Of a DNA stretch of 64,000 nucleotides, positions 34,950 through 44,948 are shown one piece after another. The stretch comes from Pseudocercospora fijiensis CIRAD86 (Eukaryota; Ascomycota; Dothideomycetes; Mycosphaerellales; Mycosphaerellaceae). A program made the translations under genes and the position numbers. The first letter of the stretch is position 1, and every line of letters begins with the position of its first letter. Where the stretch lies: positions 3,450,372 through 3,514,371 of the forward strand of contig NW_006921538.1 of assembly GCF_000340215.1 (NCBI RefSeq), in the 5' to 3' direction. Under the pieces are notes generated by a model. The model was not told the DNA's origin. It did not search any database and saw only the letters and a list, made by a program, of their open reading frames with translations.

Positions 34950-36389
34950 GTACCAATTATTAAGCAAGGCCTTCTATACGGCCTATTATACTAAGTTAAG
35001 CATACTAGGCCGATATCTACTAATTCCGCTATATCCGCATCTTAGGGGCTAATAATACATTATTAGTGTCGCCCCTTATAATAGCCGGTTTATTACGAAA
35101 CAACAACCGTGCTACCGCTAGCAGCGCTAGCAATAACAACACTAGTAGCACAGTGCCTACCGAAGTACCTACTAAAGTGCCTACTAAAGCACCTGCTAAA
35201 GAACCTGCTACTAGGCCTGCCGAAGAACCTATAGTTCTAGGCGACGACCTAGAATTGCCTATTAACGATATACTTAATAACATTGTTAATCGACGATATA
35301 GCTAGCTAGCCTTTGGCCCCTAGCTAGTAGCGAGACTTTAAGAAGCTACTTAAAACAGGCTTACTACCTTGCGCTAGGAACAATAGCTAAAGGATAATCT
35401 CCTCGAAATTCGTCGCCTATAAGAAGCCCTAGCGACTAATACTAAACTAATAGCAGGGCCTTCCTCTCTATCTGTTTTAGTCTAAAAGAAGGATGCTAAA
35501 CTTAAGGACTGTACCGTATTTAATAGCTCTAGTCGGAAACAATATATCGACTACATCCGTAACTGCGAGCTTAATTAGCGAAACGCGCTAAGGGCCCTTC
35601 TAGACGACTACTCGTTAGTCGTCTATGCTATATAATACATTAATAGAGACCTAAAGCGTACCTAGGATAACTATTTCGACTCCCTTACTAATTAGACCGC
35701 TGTTTAGTAGCAAGACTACAAGACTATTATGCTAGACACCCTTAGAAACCCTATACTAAGGCAATAACACGCTTAGGACTAATACCTTCGAGCTAAATAA
35801 AAGACTAATCAATCGGCTCGCTTATTTAAGGCCTATTTAAAGACCCTCGAGGACGATTTACTAGCTAAGACCGACTCTATCTAGATTTCCGAAATACGCC
35901 CTAAATTGCGATAGGAATTGGTCCTTAAATTGGACCGCCGTCGTATATTCGAATAGGCTAACCTAATACGCATTCAATTCATAGTCGAAGTAGAAATAGC
36001 CGAGCGGGCTGTTTAGCTCTAGCAACGACTAGAATCGAGGATCCGACTAGCTAGCACTAACCGCGGCAATCGTAGTGCCCGCGGAGGCAATAGCTAAGGG
36101 TCCTACTAAAACAACAATGCTAACAATAGAAATAGTAACAGCGACCGTAGAAGAGGCCGTAGCCGGCGGCTATATAGAGGAGGCCGCGATAGGGGCCGTA
36201 GAAGGGGCTCGTATCCCTATAGTACTAATCGCTCGGCTAACAACAGCGGCAATAGCTATAGCAATCCCCTAACCGGACTAAAGTGCTTCAATTGTAATAG
36301 CACTAGCTATCTACTAGGCTAATACGACAAACCTAAGGACTAGGCCCGAATCGACCGTGCTACCGCTAAGCACCGAAAGCACCTTTTAG
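34950..36389 (+). pseudogene. Element B gag remnant
   Basis: A Pro/Thr/Lys-rich start (VPTEVPTKVPTKAPAKEP, 35066-35305) is followed by a helical Gag region, an Arg/Asn-rich basic segment (about 36100-36250) and a zinc-knuckle-like CFNCNSTSYLLG*Y. In that motif the His and last Cys are Tyr, again the RIP direction. The frame is cut by the hAT insertion right after this motif. Confidence 0.82.
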
Positions 36390-36397
36390 CAGCTAAC

Positions 36398-36417
36398 TAG
36401 ACCCCGTAGTGGTTCGG
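36398..36417 (+). repeat. hAT left terminal inverted repeat
   Basis: 20 bp, tagaccccgtagtggttcgg. It is preceded by the 8-bp duplication cagctaac (36390-36397). Confidence 0.93.
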
Positions 36418-36537
36418 TTTCCGAACCACCAAACGTATATAGTTTGGTTTCTTAGCGGCGAACTAGCTCCCTAGTTCCGGTTTAGTTTTTTCGAACTATA
36501 TAGATTCCTAGTTTGAACTAGAGACTGTATTAGTTTT

Positions 36538-36842
36538 ACTATAAGGACACTCTTATTCGACTGCCGGCTACGATTGCCGGCTATAATAGTAACTCTGTTA
36601 CATTTACTACGCTCTTTTGCCGTTGCTAGGGCGTGGTTGTCGTTGCTAGGGCGTAGTTGCCGTTGCTAGGGCGTAGTTTTGCTATAAGGATACTCTTATT
36701 CGACTGCTGGCTACGATTGCCGGCTATAATAGTTACTAGGTTGTATTTACTACGCTCTATTACCGTTGCTAGGGCGTAGTTGCCGTTACTAGGGCGTAGT
36801 TGCCGTTGCTAGGGCGTAGTTGCTATTGCCGGGGCGTAGTTA
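36538..36842 (+). repeat. Subterminal direct duplication with 20-bp tandem units
   Basis: Two copies of a roughly 145-bp block (from about 36538 and from about 36682). Each contains gccggctacgattgccggct and then tandem tgccgttgctagggcgtagt units (three in the first, four in the second). In hAT elements subterminal repeats often bind transposase, so this is a candidate for that role (inference) or a promoter of the first gene. Confidence 0.8.
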
Positions 36843-36987
36843 CTATAGTTGCGAAAGCTTACCTATATAACGTTACGTAGGCGGCAATAATTAGGGCTTC
36901 GCGACATTCTTACACTTTTAACTTCTTCCTCTATACCTATACCGACAACAACTACTATACGCTACGCCCCCGCCCCTTTCCCTTATA

Positions 36988-38400
36988 ATAGCAAGAGAGA
37001 AGCGCGCCGCGCGCTAAACAGAAGATAGAACTAAAGATCGCGAGTTTATTTTACCTAAGCGTCTAACTAAAAAGCGTAAGACTAAAGAGGAGTACTCTAC
37101 GAAGAAGAATTCCGTACGAGACCGCGAGAGAAAGGAGAAGATAGATAAGGATAAAAGAGCTAAGGATAAGAGAAGAAAGGCGCGGAATAAGGCATTCTAT
37201 CGATAGTTAGCGTCTATAGAAAAAAGTAAAGGTTAGAATAAGAAGACAACCTAAGAGAAGGCTAAGAGGAGGAAAGAATTGCGGCTAGTTTTCGAGCGTA
37301 AAGTTCTAGCAGCGTAAGTTAATCTAGCTAGCGGCCGTAGCTAGCAGCTATAGCCGGTAGCCGTAGCCGGCAGCTATAGCCGGTATATTTTTCTTTAATA
37401 CGTTAACTAATAGCATTCAGACCTATAGCCGCTACCTCTATCGATACGACCGATAGTAACGGAGATGTTTAGATAGCCGAGAACAACAATACTAGAGTTT
37501 AGGATACCGCGATAGAGCTTAATACTACGAATAAAGGAACTGAAAAAAGCGAGGAGATACTATACGTCGATCTAGTAACAGGTACAGTCTTAGGGCCTAA
37601 CGCTATAGACGATAAGCGCTAGGAGTAGATCGAGTATAGTTAAAGAGACGAGATACTAGTAAAGGGCTAAGGCATAAGTCCTATTAATCTAGAAAATCAT
37701 AGTTAAAGCTACTACGAAAAGCTAGCAAGGATTGGAATCGAGACTAGTCGTCTTTATATCCTCGATATAGAGTAGAAGTTTCTTTATTAGTATTAGAGCG
37801 AAGCCTTTACGTCTATAAAGGCAAAGTAGCTTGCGATTAATACGATCGGGGCTAGGTATCTAGGGACGGCAGAAGTATTACTATAGGAGGAAGGGGTATA
37901 GGTAATTATTCTATACTCGGCATATATAGCCGGCGTTCGTAGCCGGCAGATACTAACAGTTAAATAGAAAGCGTTTCTCGAAGGCAGAGTGCTACTGCTA
38001 TATAAAATCTTTACTAAGGCAGAAAGGGCTTATATCCGGAATCTAAGCTGCTAGTAGGATAGGTTAGCGTTAGAATTCTCTAAATCTCTATATAAGCCTC
38101 CGAAGGATTACCTATTTTAGCGATACGGCTTTATCTCGACTACTCCGTAGGTACCCGAAGAAGCTCGAGCGCTCTTTAAGGTCTTTACTAAGAAGCGGAA
38201 GGAGTTCGAGGATTAGGATTAGTTAATAGAGCTATTAGTTAGTCTTAGGTTTCGTAGTTAGACTCGGCCTAAGCATTTGCTTATCGAGTGTCTTATACCG
38301 AAAGAGGATAGATTGAGACTGAAAACGAGCTTAGATTCGTTAGGTATAGTAGCTCGGTTCCGTTAGTAGGAGAGAGCCGCCGTATAGAAGGCAAAATTCA
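36988..38400 (+). pseudogene. hAT accessory gene: Lys/Arg-rich protein, unrecognised
   Basis: The first exon (about 36988-37313) starts at an ATA where an ATG->ATA change (TpG->TpA) would fit. It encodes a very basic stretch, with RLTKKRKTKEEYSTKKN, DKDKRAKDKRRKARNKAF and KAKRRKELRLVFERK. An intron (37314-37420: GTAAGT donor, TTAACTAA branch, ATTCAG acceptor) joins in phase to an acidic/polar exon that ends near 37901. A second intron ends TACTAACAG at 37959, but its phase is not resolved. The last part reads FLEGRVLLLYKIFTKAERAY... to about 38390. No family is recognised. The basic N-terminus suggests nuclear or nucleic-acid binding. Stops are TAG/TAA only. Confidence 0.6.
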
Positions 38401-38546
38401 GGTAGTTAGGGTAGCTAGGAAAGAAATTCTAGTAGTTAGGCTAGCTAGGGTAGCTAGGAAAAAAAATCTAGTAGTTAGGTAGCTAGGAAACAAAAAAAAA
38501 AGGTAGCTAGCTATTTACTACCTAGCTATTCCTAACGATACGATAC

Positions 38547-38554
38547 TATAAAAG
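38547..38554 (+). promoter_or_regulatory. TATA-like box of the hAT transposase gene
   Basis: tataaaag about 80 bp upstream of the transposase ATG (38632). Confidence 0.5.
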
Positions 38555-38631
38555 AAAGGGTGTTTCTCTATAGCTACTAGTATACATCTACTACTCCTAA
38601 GTCCTTACCTTACCGTACGAAACCTTAAAAC

Positions 38632-41600
38632 ATGCCGACCGACATTATATATACACTAGGCGCTATACTAGGAAGGGTAATAACGAGACGACAGTCGAAA
38701 CAGTCTAGTATACGAGCGAGATTGCGACAACGTCGAGAGGAGGTCGTATACTTACCTTCGAGCCTATCGAGTCCTAGACTACGATTAGGGCTAGATTCAT
38801 CCTCTCCGAATCCTAGTAGTAGGAATTTATTATAGGGTACTACTACCTAGTCCTTACCTTTACGGAGTCTAAGTAGAAGGTTGTTCGGAGATATAAGAAC
38901 ATCGAGTATTAACCCGGAAATCTTCGAAAAGGCTAGCTAGGCGTATCTTTAGAAACCCGAGTATATAGAGTAGTTCAATTAATAGGTCTATAAGATATAG
39001 TTCCCTTTATACTTACGTTCGAAAGAGTATAAACTCCGGAAGTACTCGATGCGATAGGGGAGTAAGGAGCGAACGGACACATTCTAGAAGTTCTTTATAG
39101 AGGGGGCATTGCACCGTTATACGACTTCTCGACTTAAAGGTTAACTAGTAATTGTCTATAACTTCTACGGTTCAATCTTAAAATACCCGAAACTAGGGGA
39201 TAGGAACTCATCGCCTACGAACTATCTCTATTCTAAACGGTGTCGGGAATCTTAAGGAGAGAGGAGAGTTGATATAGATACAGCGTTCTAGAAAGAGGTA
39301 TATCTTCTAAAATGCCGGCTATAGCTGCCGGCTATAGCTACCGGCTACAGATTCCGGCTACCTAAATTAACCGTAGAGATCTAGCTAATTATTATAGGCT
39401 ACGCTTAAGGAAGCTCTAGGATTAAAGGCTACCGATTTCTCCCCCGAAGACTTTAAGCAACTAGCAAACGAAATGCTAGCTATAAACGGTCTTCCGGAAG
39501 ACTTCTACGAAAGGGAGTCTATATAGAAGATATACCTATATCTTACAAACTACCCTCCCCTATTTCTCGGCGCGACAACCTAGCGTATTATATTCGAAAA
39601 GAACAAAGAGGCTACGTTAGACGACATTCGGGAGATCCTCCGTAATACTCGCCGAGTAGCTATTGCTATCGATAGCTAGTTAAGCCGGACTATAAGAGCC
39701 TCCTTCCTCTCGATTATACTATACTTTATTAATTCGGATTGGAAACTCTAGGAACTTATAATCGGATTCCCTGAAATTCTAGGTTCCTATACTAGTAAGG
39801 ATATAGCGAAGCTTGTCTATACGGCAATAGACAGGGTTAGCGTAATAACGAAACTAATCTCGATTACTGCGGACAACGCTAGTAATAATCGAACATTATA
39901 TAAGGCGTTGTATATACAATTCACTCGTATATATCTTTGAAATTACTAATTGTATCGATAGGGTCGAGTACGTAGAGGAGATTATAAGGTCTACAATCTA
40001 GCTTAATCTTCCGAATGTTAAGCTCGCTACGATTCCGGATACGCACGACAATACGCACGATAATAACGATAAAGAGGAGCCTATTAATAGCCCTAGCCCT
40101 ATTAAATCGGAGCCGACGTCGTTGCTAGTTGCATCCCTATAGAAGTTTCCCTACCTCGCTTATATAGTTTAAATCGCGATCCGAGCCCTCTTTAAGACGC
40201 TTAAAATTGCACTATTAAACGACGACTAACAGAAGATCCTAGATAAGGATAAAGCAAAGTCGAAAGTCGAGAAACTTATTATAGCAATAAGACGGGATAA
40301 GGCAGAGAGCCTCGCTCTCGTTTTATATAAGGTATAACTTTTGTCCGTAGCCGGTACCTATAGCTAGCAACCTAGTATAGTTCTAACTCTTTTTCTCTAG
40401 CTTCGTCGTCTAGCAATATATACGAACTCGAGCTTATAGAGATATAACCGATTCGAGGCTATTTAAAAGAACCTAATCGAGCGCCCTAAAACCGATGCCT
40501 AGAATATCGCATAGAATAAGCGATAGCAAAAGCGGCCTCCTTAGCGCCTACTCCGTTTTACCTAAGACGTTAAGACCCGGTTCGATTCGACTTTCTATAT
40601 AGTTACGAGGGGATATACTTTACGTACCGCTCTCGAGATCTATTAGAGTTCCGAGGGTATTAAGTAGCTCGGCCTTACCGCCGCCGAATAGCGCTAAGCA
40701 GAGTATCTCGTCGATATTAGTAAGCATTACGCGAAGGTTACTACTACGATTAGAAGAACCCGAGGACCGACGATCTACCTTGTCTTTACGTACTATAACT
40801 AGCTCTTTAACGAGCTCGAGGAAACCGTAGCTAAGCTAGCTAAGAAGAGCGTTCCCTAGAAAGTAGCTATAACGAAAGCTATAGACACCTCCTATACTAA
40901 GTTGTATAAATATTATAGTGCTACCTTTAACTCGTTCGGGGATATCTATAGCGTTACGTACTTGCTTAACCCGGTAGAAAAGGATATATACTAGCAGAGG
41001 CCGGAATAGAAGGCGGACGAGGTATAGCCGAAGCATTACTAGACTATTCTAGAAAAGATGTTCTACGAGCGTCGGAAAGAAACTAGTCTAAATATAGCTC
41101 CTATAAAGAAAAAGAAGGTTTAGAAGGCTCTAATATTATACTTGTTTCGTAGGTAGGAAGTAGAGGCAGAAGAGGAAGCAACTACTAAAGTAAATAAAGA
41201 AGAGTTCGATCTCTATCGGCGCGCGAGTAAGTATAAACCCGTAGGCTCGGAAAGAGGGCTAATAATCTCTAGATCTTACTAGTCTTCTAGACGAATTCGG
41301 AGACGATATTCTCGCTATATAGCAGCGGTTAGAGCCTAAGTTTCTAACGATAGCGTCGGTCGCTCGGGACGTCCTCGCTATCCCGAGCGTAGGCATAGGC
41401 TATAAGAGGTCTTTCAATATCGCTCGTTACTAGGGCCGCTTTAATCGAATATACTCGCCTACTACCTTCGAATCTATTATAGTATTCCGATACTATCTCC
41501 TCTACTAGAATCGCTAAGGCAGGTTACTAAAGATTATACTAAAGGAGTTAATCGAGGAATTAGAAAACCTTAAGATCGAAGAAACCTAGGAGCGCGAAGA

Positions 41601-41748
41601 GAATACGAAATTTAGTCTAAGCGAAACCCTAATTAGCGATAACGAAGAGGAGGAGGGCGGAGGTAGAAGGCGATACCGGATCGAGAAGCGGAAACGTATA
41701 CAGGCTTAGAGTAGCTTTAAGGAGACGAAGCGTTTACGTATAAGGTAA
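38632..41748 (+). pseudogene. hAT transposase
   Basis: The frame starts at ATG 38632 (PTDIIYTLGAILGRVITRR). Intron 1 (39298-39397) joins in phase to ATLKEALGLKATDFSPEDF. The catalytic core shows INSDWKL*ELIIGFPEILGS near 39735 and ITADNASNN near 39867, the typical hAT D-N-A-S-N-N block. After it come KFPYLAYIV*IAIRALFK and VKTRFDSTFYIVTRGYTLR (about 40570), and an insertion-domain-like LFNELEETVAKLAKK. The C-terminal dimerisation motif is VARDVLAIPSVGIGYKRSF (about 41360) and then ESIIVFRYYLL. Another intron lies near 40331-40399 and a short one near 39925-39960. Transposase cuts and joins at the terminal repeats. This copy is dead from many TAG codons. Its N-terminal zinc finger, if any, was not identified. 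Confidence 0.9.
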
Positions 41749-41916
41749 TATAGCCGGCGTATATAGCCGGCATATGTCCGAAATGTGTTTCGAATTCCTA
41801 GGACCTAAACAGACTAGTTGCTATAGTAACCGACCCCGCTTACCTACGGACTATTTCTAATTCTCTATTCGCTCTTCCTCTCCTTTTTCCCTTTCCCTAT
41901 ATTCTTAAAGATAAAT

Positions 41917-42751
41917 ATGCCTTAAGGATTCGGCTCTTCGGGCCTTCTTAAGCCGGCTACCTCCCCTTCCTTAAGCTACTATCCTTTATTCGAATCTAAC
42001 GATAACCTAATAAGGCGGTTTAATAGAAGACTATTTGTTCTAGAAGGCAAGAAGCATTAATGTCTCCTTACGATTATATACTTATTAATTTTCTAGGTCC
42101 TACCGATATACCCTCGTCGCCTAAACGCGTAGATAAATATCTTTAAAGGCTAAAGGGCAAGGGTAAAGCAAGCTAAGTATAGGGAGACCGTAGCGAGAAC
42201 GAGATATCGGAAGAGTAAGGCTCTCCGTAGTATATACGAAGGAAGGGGGTTCCTCGGAAAATAGTACCGAAAAACAAGAAGGCTATAGGTAGATAGGAGA
42301 AGGCTAAAAAGAGTAGGCGGACGAAGACTATTGCGAAGAAAAGTTATCTTTCTATTAAAAGAAAGGGAACAAGGCAGGACTCGACGATAAAGAAGCGGCG
42401 CTTTAAACTAGGTACTATTACCCTTCGCTAGATCCGGCTTTTCTAAAACAAAAGAGGGACCGAGCTTTTAATCCCTAAGACTCCCTTCTAGCGACTCGTC
42501 CGAGAAATTATATTAGATTTTCGGTCTAGTATACGATTTACGGCTAAGGCGATTAGTACTCTTTAGGAAGCTACGGAGGCATTTCTCGTAACCGAGCTTA
42601 AGCTTTTAAACCTCCTTGCTATCTATACGAAGCGGGTTACTCTTCAAAATAAAGATATATAGCTTCTAGCTAAAATTCGGCGTCGGTTTATAGCGGATTA
42701 GTTGGAAATTGTATTTAGTCGTTAGATTAACCTAGGAGGAGGCCCATTTTC
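41917..42751 (+). pseudogene. Divergent histone H3-fold gene in the hAT element
   Basis: Starting from ATG 41917, a first segment (MP*GFGSSGLLKPATSP) is probably followed by a short intron ending TTCTAG near 42090. The frame then has a long basic tail (about 42190-42395: RRKGVPRKIVPKNKKA, KKSRRTKTIAKKSY). It reads into an H3 histone fold at about 42396-42695: KKRRFKLGTITLR*IRLF, LLIPKTPF*RLVREI, RFTAKAISTL*EATEAFLV and LLAIYTKRVTLQNKDI*L. The EAFLV and RVTL features resemble CENP-A-type variants, but the CENP-A loop-1 insertion is absent. After ~42695 an unusual tail runs to a donor at 42752. An open frame at 42823-43250 (ALYIHPAIIETSYI) may be a further exon, but the splice phase is not resolved. 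Confidence 0.82.
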
Positions 42752-42822
42752 GTATCCTTTTGCCGGCTATAGGTGCCGGCTATATTTCTAATTTTATCTC
42801 CGCGCCGTCCCTAAATCTAAGG

Positions 42823-43260
42823 TACGAAGTAGAAACCTAGCGCTCTATATTCACCCGGCTATTATAGAGACGAGCTACATTCAGATTAGTTTCTTCGCAT
42901 ATCGCGACCTAGCGGGTAGTAAGCGAAAGGGCGATAGAACGTTTATAATACGTCTCTATTTAGACCTAAAATACAAAGGTCCTAAGGAGCCCTAGCATCC
43001 TAACTACAAGGAGATTCTTTAGCATTAGCACTTTGATCCTCTATACTACGAGGCAGATAGCAAGCCTACGAGAGAGAAACTTTAACGAGAAATTCTCTAT
43101 AATGCGTAGCGCTATTGCATAGCTATAGATACGTACTAAGTCCGGCAACTCGAAGAAGAATTAAGACAGCGTATTAGCGACCGAGGAAGAGATCGATAGT
43201 ATACTAGTAGAGTCGAGGTCTTATAAGCGAAGCATAAGATAATATAGGCTCTTAGTCGTA
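42823..43260 (+). pseudogene. Possible further exon or separate small gene after the divergent H3-like gene
   Basis: One frame with only TAG/TAA interruptions reads NLALYIHPAIIETSYIQISF, LAGSKRKGDRTFIIRLYLDL and a Glu/Arg-rich possible coiled coil VR*LEEELRQRISDRGRDR (TAA at *, probably Q). Function not recognised. Confidence 0.4.
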
Positions 43261-43840
43261 TAGAGTAACGTACTATATAAATAACTAGGCGTACTACTCT
43301 TATTCACTTACGACCTATATCCTAGGATACTCTTCTCGTACTTTTTATACTCTTTTCTAATACCTTACCTATAAGCGCTCCGCGATAACCGAGTGAATAT
43401 AAGCTATAGGGTTTCCGCTCGGTACCTTAGCCTCCGAGATAGGGCGGAGTTGAATTTAGAGCGATAGCCGGCACTCGTAGCCGGTATATAGAGACGGTAG
43501 TAGGCCTTTTCCTGCTAAATAACTAGCTTGTTTAGTATAGCCTACCTGATATTTCTTATATTTACTAGCAATAGGCCTAGGTTACTTATAAGATTACTAT
43601 AGCTAGTAAAGGTATTACTAAAGAATATCTATACTATAGTAAGATACTATTATTACGCCGGCTATTTATTAAAAGGAGGCTTTCGCCTATTACTATGCCG
43701 GCTATATATGCCGGCTATATTTCAAAGTCTCCCGTACCTACCTTTTTTAGCCGTGCCTGCCTTTTTTAGCTGTACCTGCCTTCTTTCCTTGCTCTAACGT
43801 TACTATAATATAGGCTTACGCGAAGCTTACTCTATTACCT
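43261..43840 (+). other. hAT intergenic segment
   Basis: No coding frame followed. It contains several GCCGGC motifs (about 43467, 43487, 43657, 43701 and 43713) and ctttttta-rich repeats before the H3-like gene. Confidence 0.5.
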
Positions 43841-44258
43841 AGCGATACCGCGACACTACCGCTATATTCAACCTTCGCATCGATACCTATACCTCTACGC
43901 TCTATATCTACTACCTCCGTAATACCCTCGCTCCGCGCGCGCCTTCGTACACCTTCGTAACGCACTTTTTTCCTTAATTCGACGACTTTTACAATAGCGA
44001 GTCTACTTAACTAAGTTACGACGCCTCGCAAGAAGGGACCTAGTGCTTCTACGGGTCGTAATAAGACCGGAAATAGTAGAACGAGTATAGTACATTAACG
44101 TAAGAGGGCTACTGCTACTACCGCTAGCTCCGGTACTAGAAAGGGCGTCGCGAGCAAGGCTTCGCGTAAGACAACGGCGGGCAAGGCTCTACGTAAGACG
44201 ATAACTAGCGCTTCTACTACTAGTAGCAATCGTACGAAGCGTCGATAGCGCCTAGGAA

Positions 44259-44337
44259 GTAAGTCCTATTTGTAGCCGGTAGCGTAGCCGGCAGCGTAGC
44301 CGGCATTCTTACTGTCTTTTTACTAATCCTTCTTTAG
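44259..44337 (+). other. Intron 1 of the H3-like gene, with three GCCGG motifs
   Basis: 79 bp. It contains tagccggtagcgtagccggc and a further agccggc repeat. Splicing gives G-T-V at the point where canonical H3 has RPGTVALRE. Confidence 0.8.
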
Positions 44338-44520
44338 CCGTAGCCCTCCGTTAGATTCGGCAGTATTAGAAGAGTTCTAAGCTCCTAATCCGTAAAGCTC
44401 CTTTCTAACGACTTGTTCGCGAAATTGCCTAGGATTATAGAACGGACCTTCGCTTCTAAGCCTCCGCGATAGGCGCCCTTTAAGAGGCTATAGAAGCCTA
44501 CCTAGTTCGTATCTTCGAAT

Positions 44521-44568
44521 ATATATTTCTCTTCTACCTCTTTTCGGACTATACTAATACTATTTTAG
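44521..44568 (+). other. Intron 2 of the H3-like gene, donor destroyed
   Basis: 48 bp. The donor reads ATATAT after T, as expected from GTATAT by a TpG->TpA change. ACTAAT branch and TTTTAG acceptor are present. Removing it gives IFE-S-VNLIAI, the same length as LFEDTNLCAI in canonical H3. Confidence 0.65.
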
Positions 44569-44877
44569 CGGTCAACCTTATAGCTATCTACGCGAAGCGT
44601 ATAACGATTATAGACAAGGATTTCAAAGCACTCGATTAGATTCTAAAAGGCTAGAATATCTATATTCGAGACGGTGCTAGGTAGGATAGATGTTCTAGTA
44701 GAAAGGATATTCGTAGTGTTATCTGCAAGCTTTTCTATATGCGAAATAAGCCGCTGTTATACGGCGCTACATACCGCGCTCTAAATACTCTCTAAGTATA
44801 TATACATAGTATAGTATGCTTTATTAGCCGTACGGAATAGAAGTCTCCTAAAATCCCGTTAGTACTAAGGAGTAAAA

Positions 44878-44948
44878 AGGCCGGCTACGCTGCCGGCTAC
44901 GCTGCCGGCTACGCTGCCGGCTACGCTGCTAGCTACGCTGCTAGGTTT
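44878..44948 (+). repeat. 12-bp tandem repeat tgccggctacgc
   Basis: About six consecutive 12-bp units, the last ones decayed to tgctagctacgc. It is the largest cluster of the GCCGGC motif scattered through the hAT element. A shorter cluster lies at 45758-45781. Confidence 0.85.

Larger units (their letters stand above)
43990..44654 (+). pseudogene. Histone H3-like gene in the hAT element
   Basis: The frame from 44024 encodes a basic tail that includes SRKTTAGKALRK, which aligns to canonical H3 residues 7-18 (ARKSTGGKAPRK). Intron 44259-44337 (GTAAGT donor, TACTAAT branch, TTTAG acceptor) joins in phase to VALR*IRQY*KSSKLLIRKA, then PF*RLVREIA*DYRTDLRF and ASAIGAL*EAIEAYLVRIFE. A second intron (44521-44568) has a donor mutated from GT to AT and joins to VNLIAIYAKRITIIDKDF. 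With TAG/TAA read as Gln this is a near-canonical H3 fold. H3 packages DNA in nucleosomes. The tail is extended upstream of the H3-like part by some 40 residues or more, and the start codon was not found. An exon may lie upstream, ending before the acceptor at about 44015. The C-terminal end (TAG at 44652) is uncertain. Confidence 0.9.

Noticed and set aside
41900..44700. The H3-like genes as ordinary host genes that happen to lie between two repeats
   Set aside because: Both lie inside the hAT terminal repeats and target duplication, and the flanking retroelement is continuous across the insertion. They also carry the same RIP damage as the transposase.
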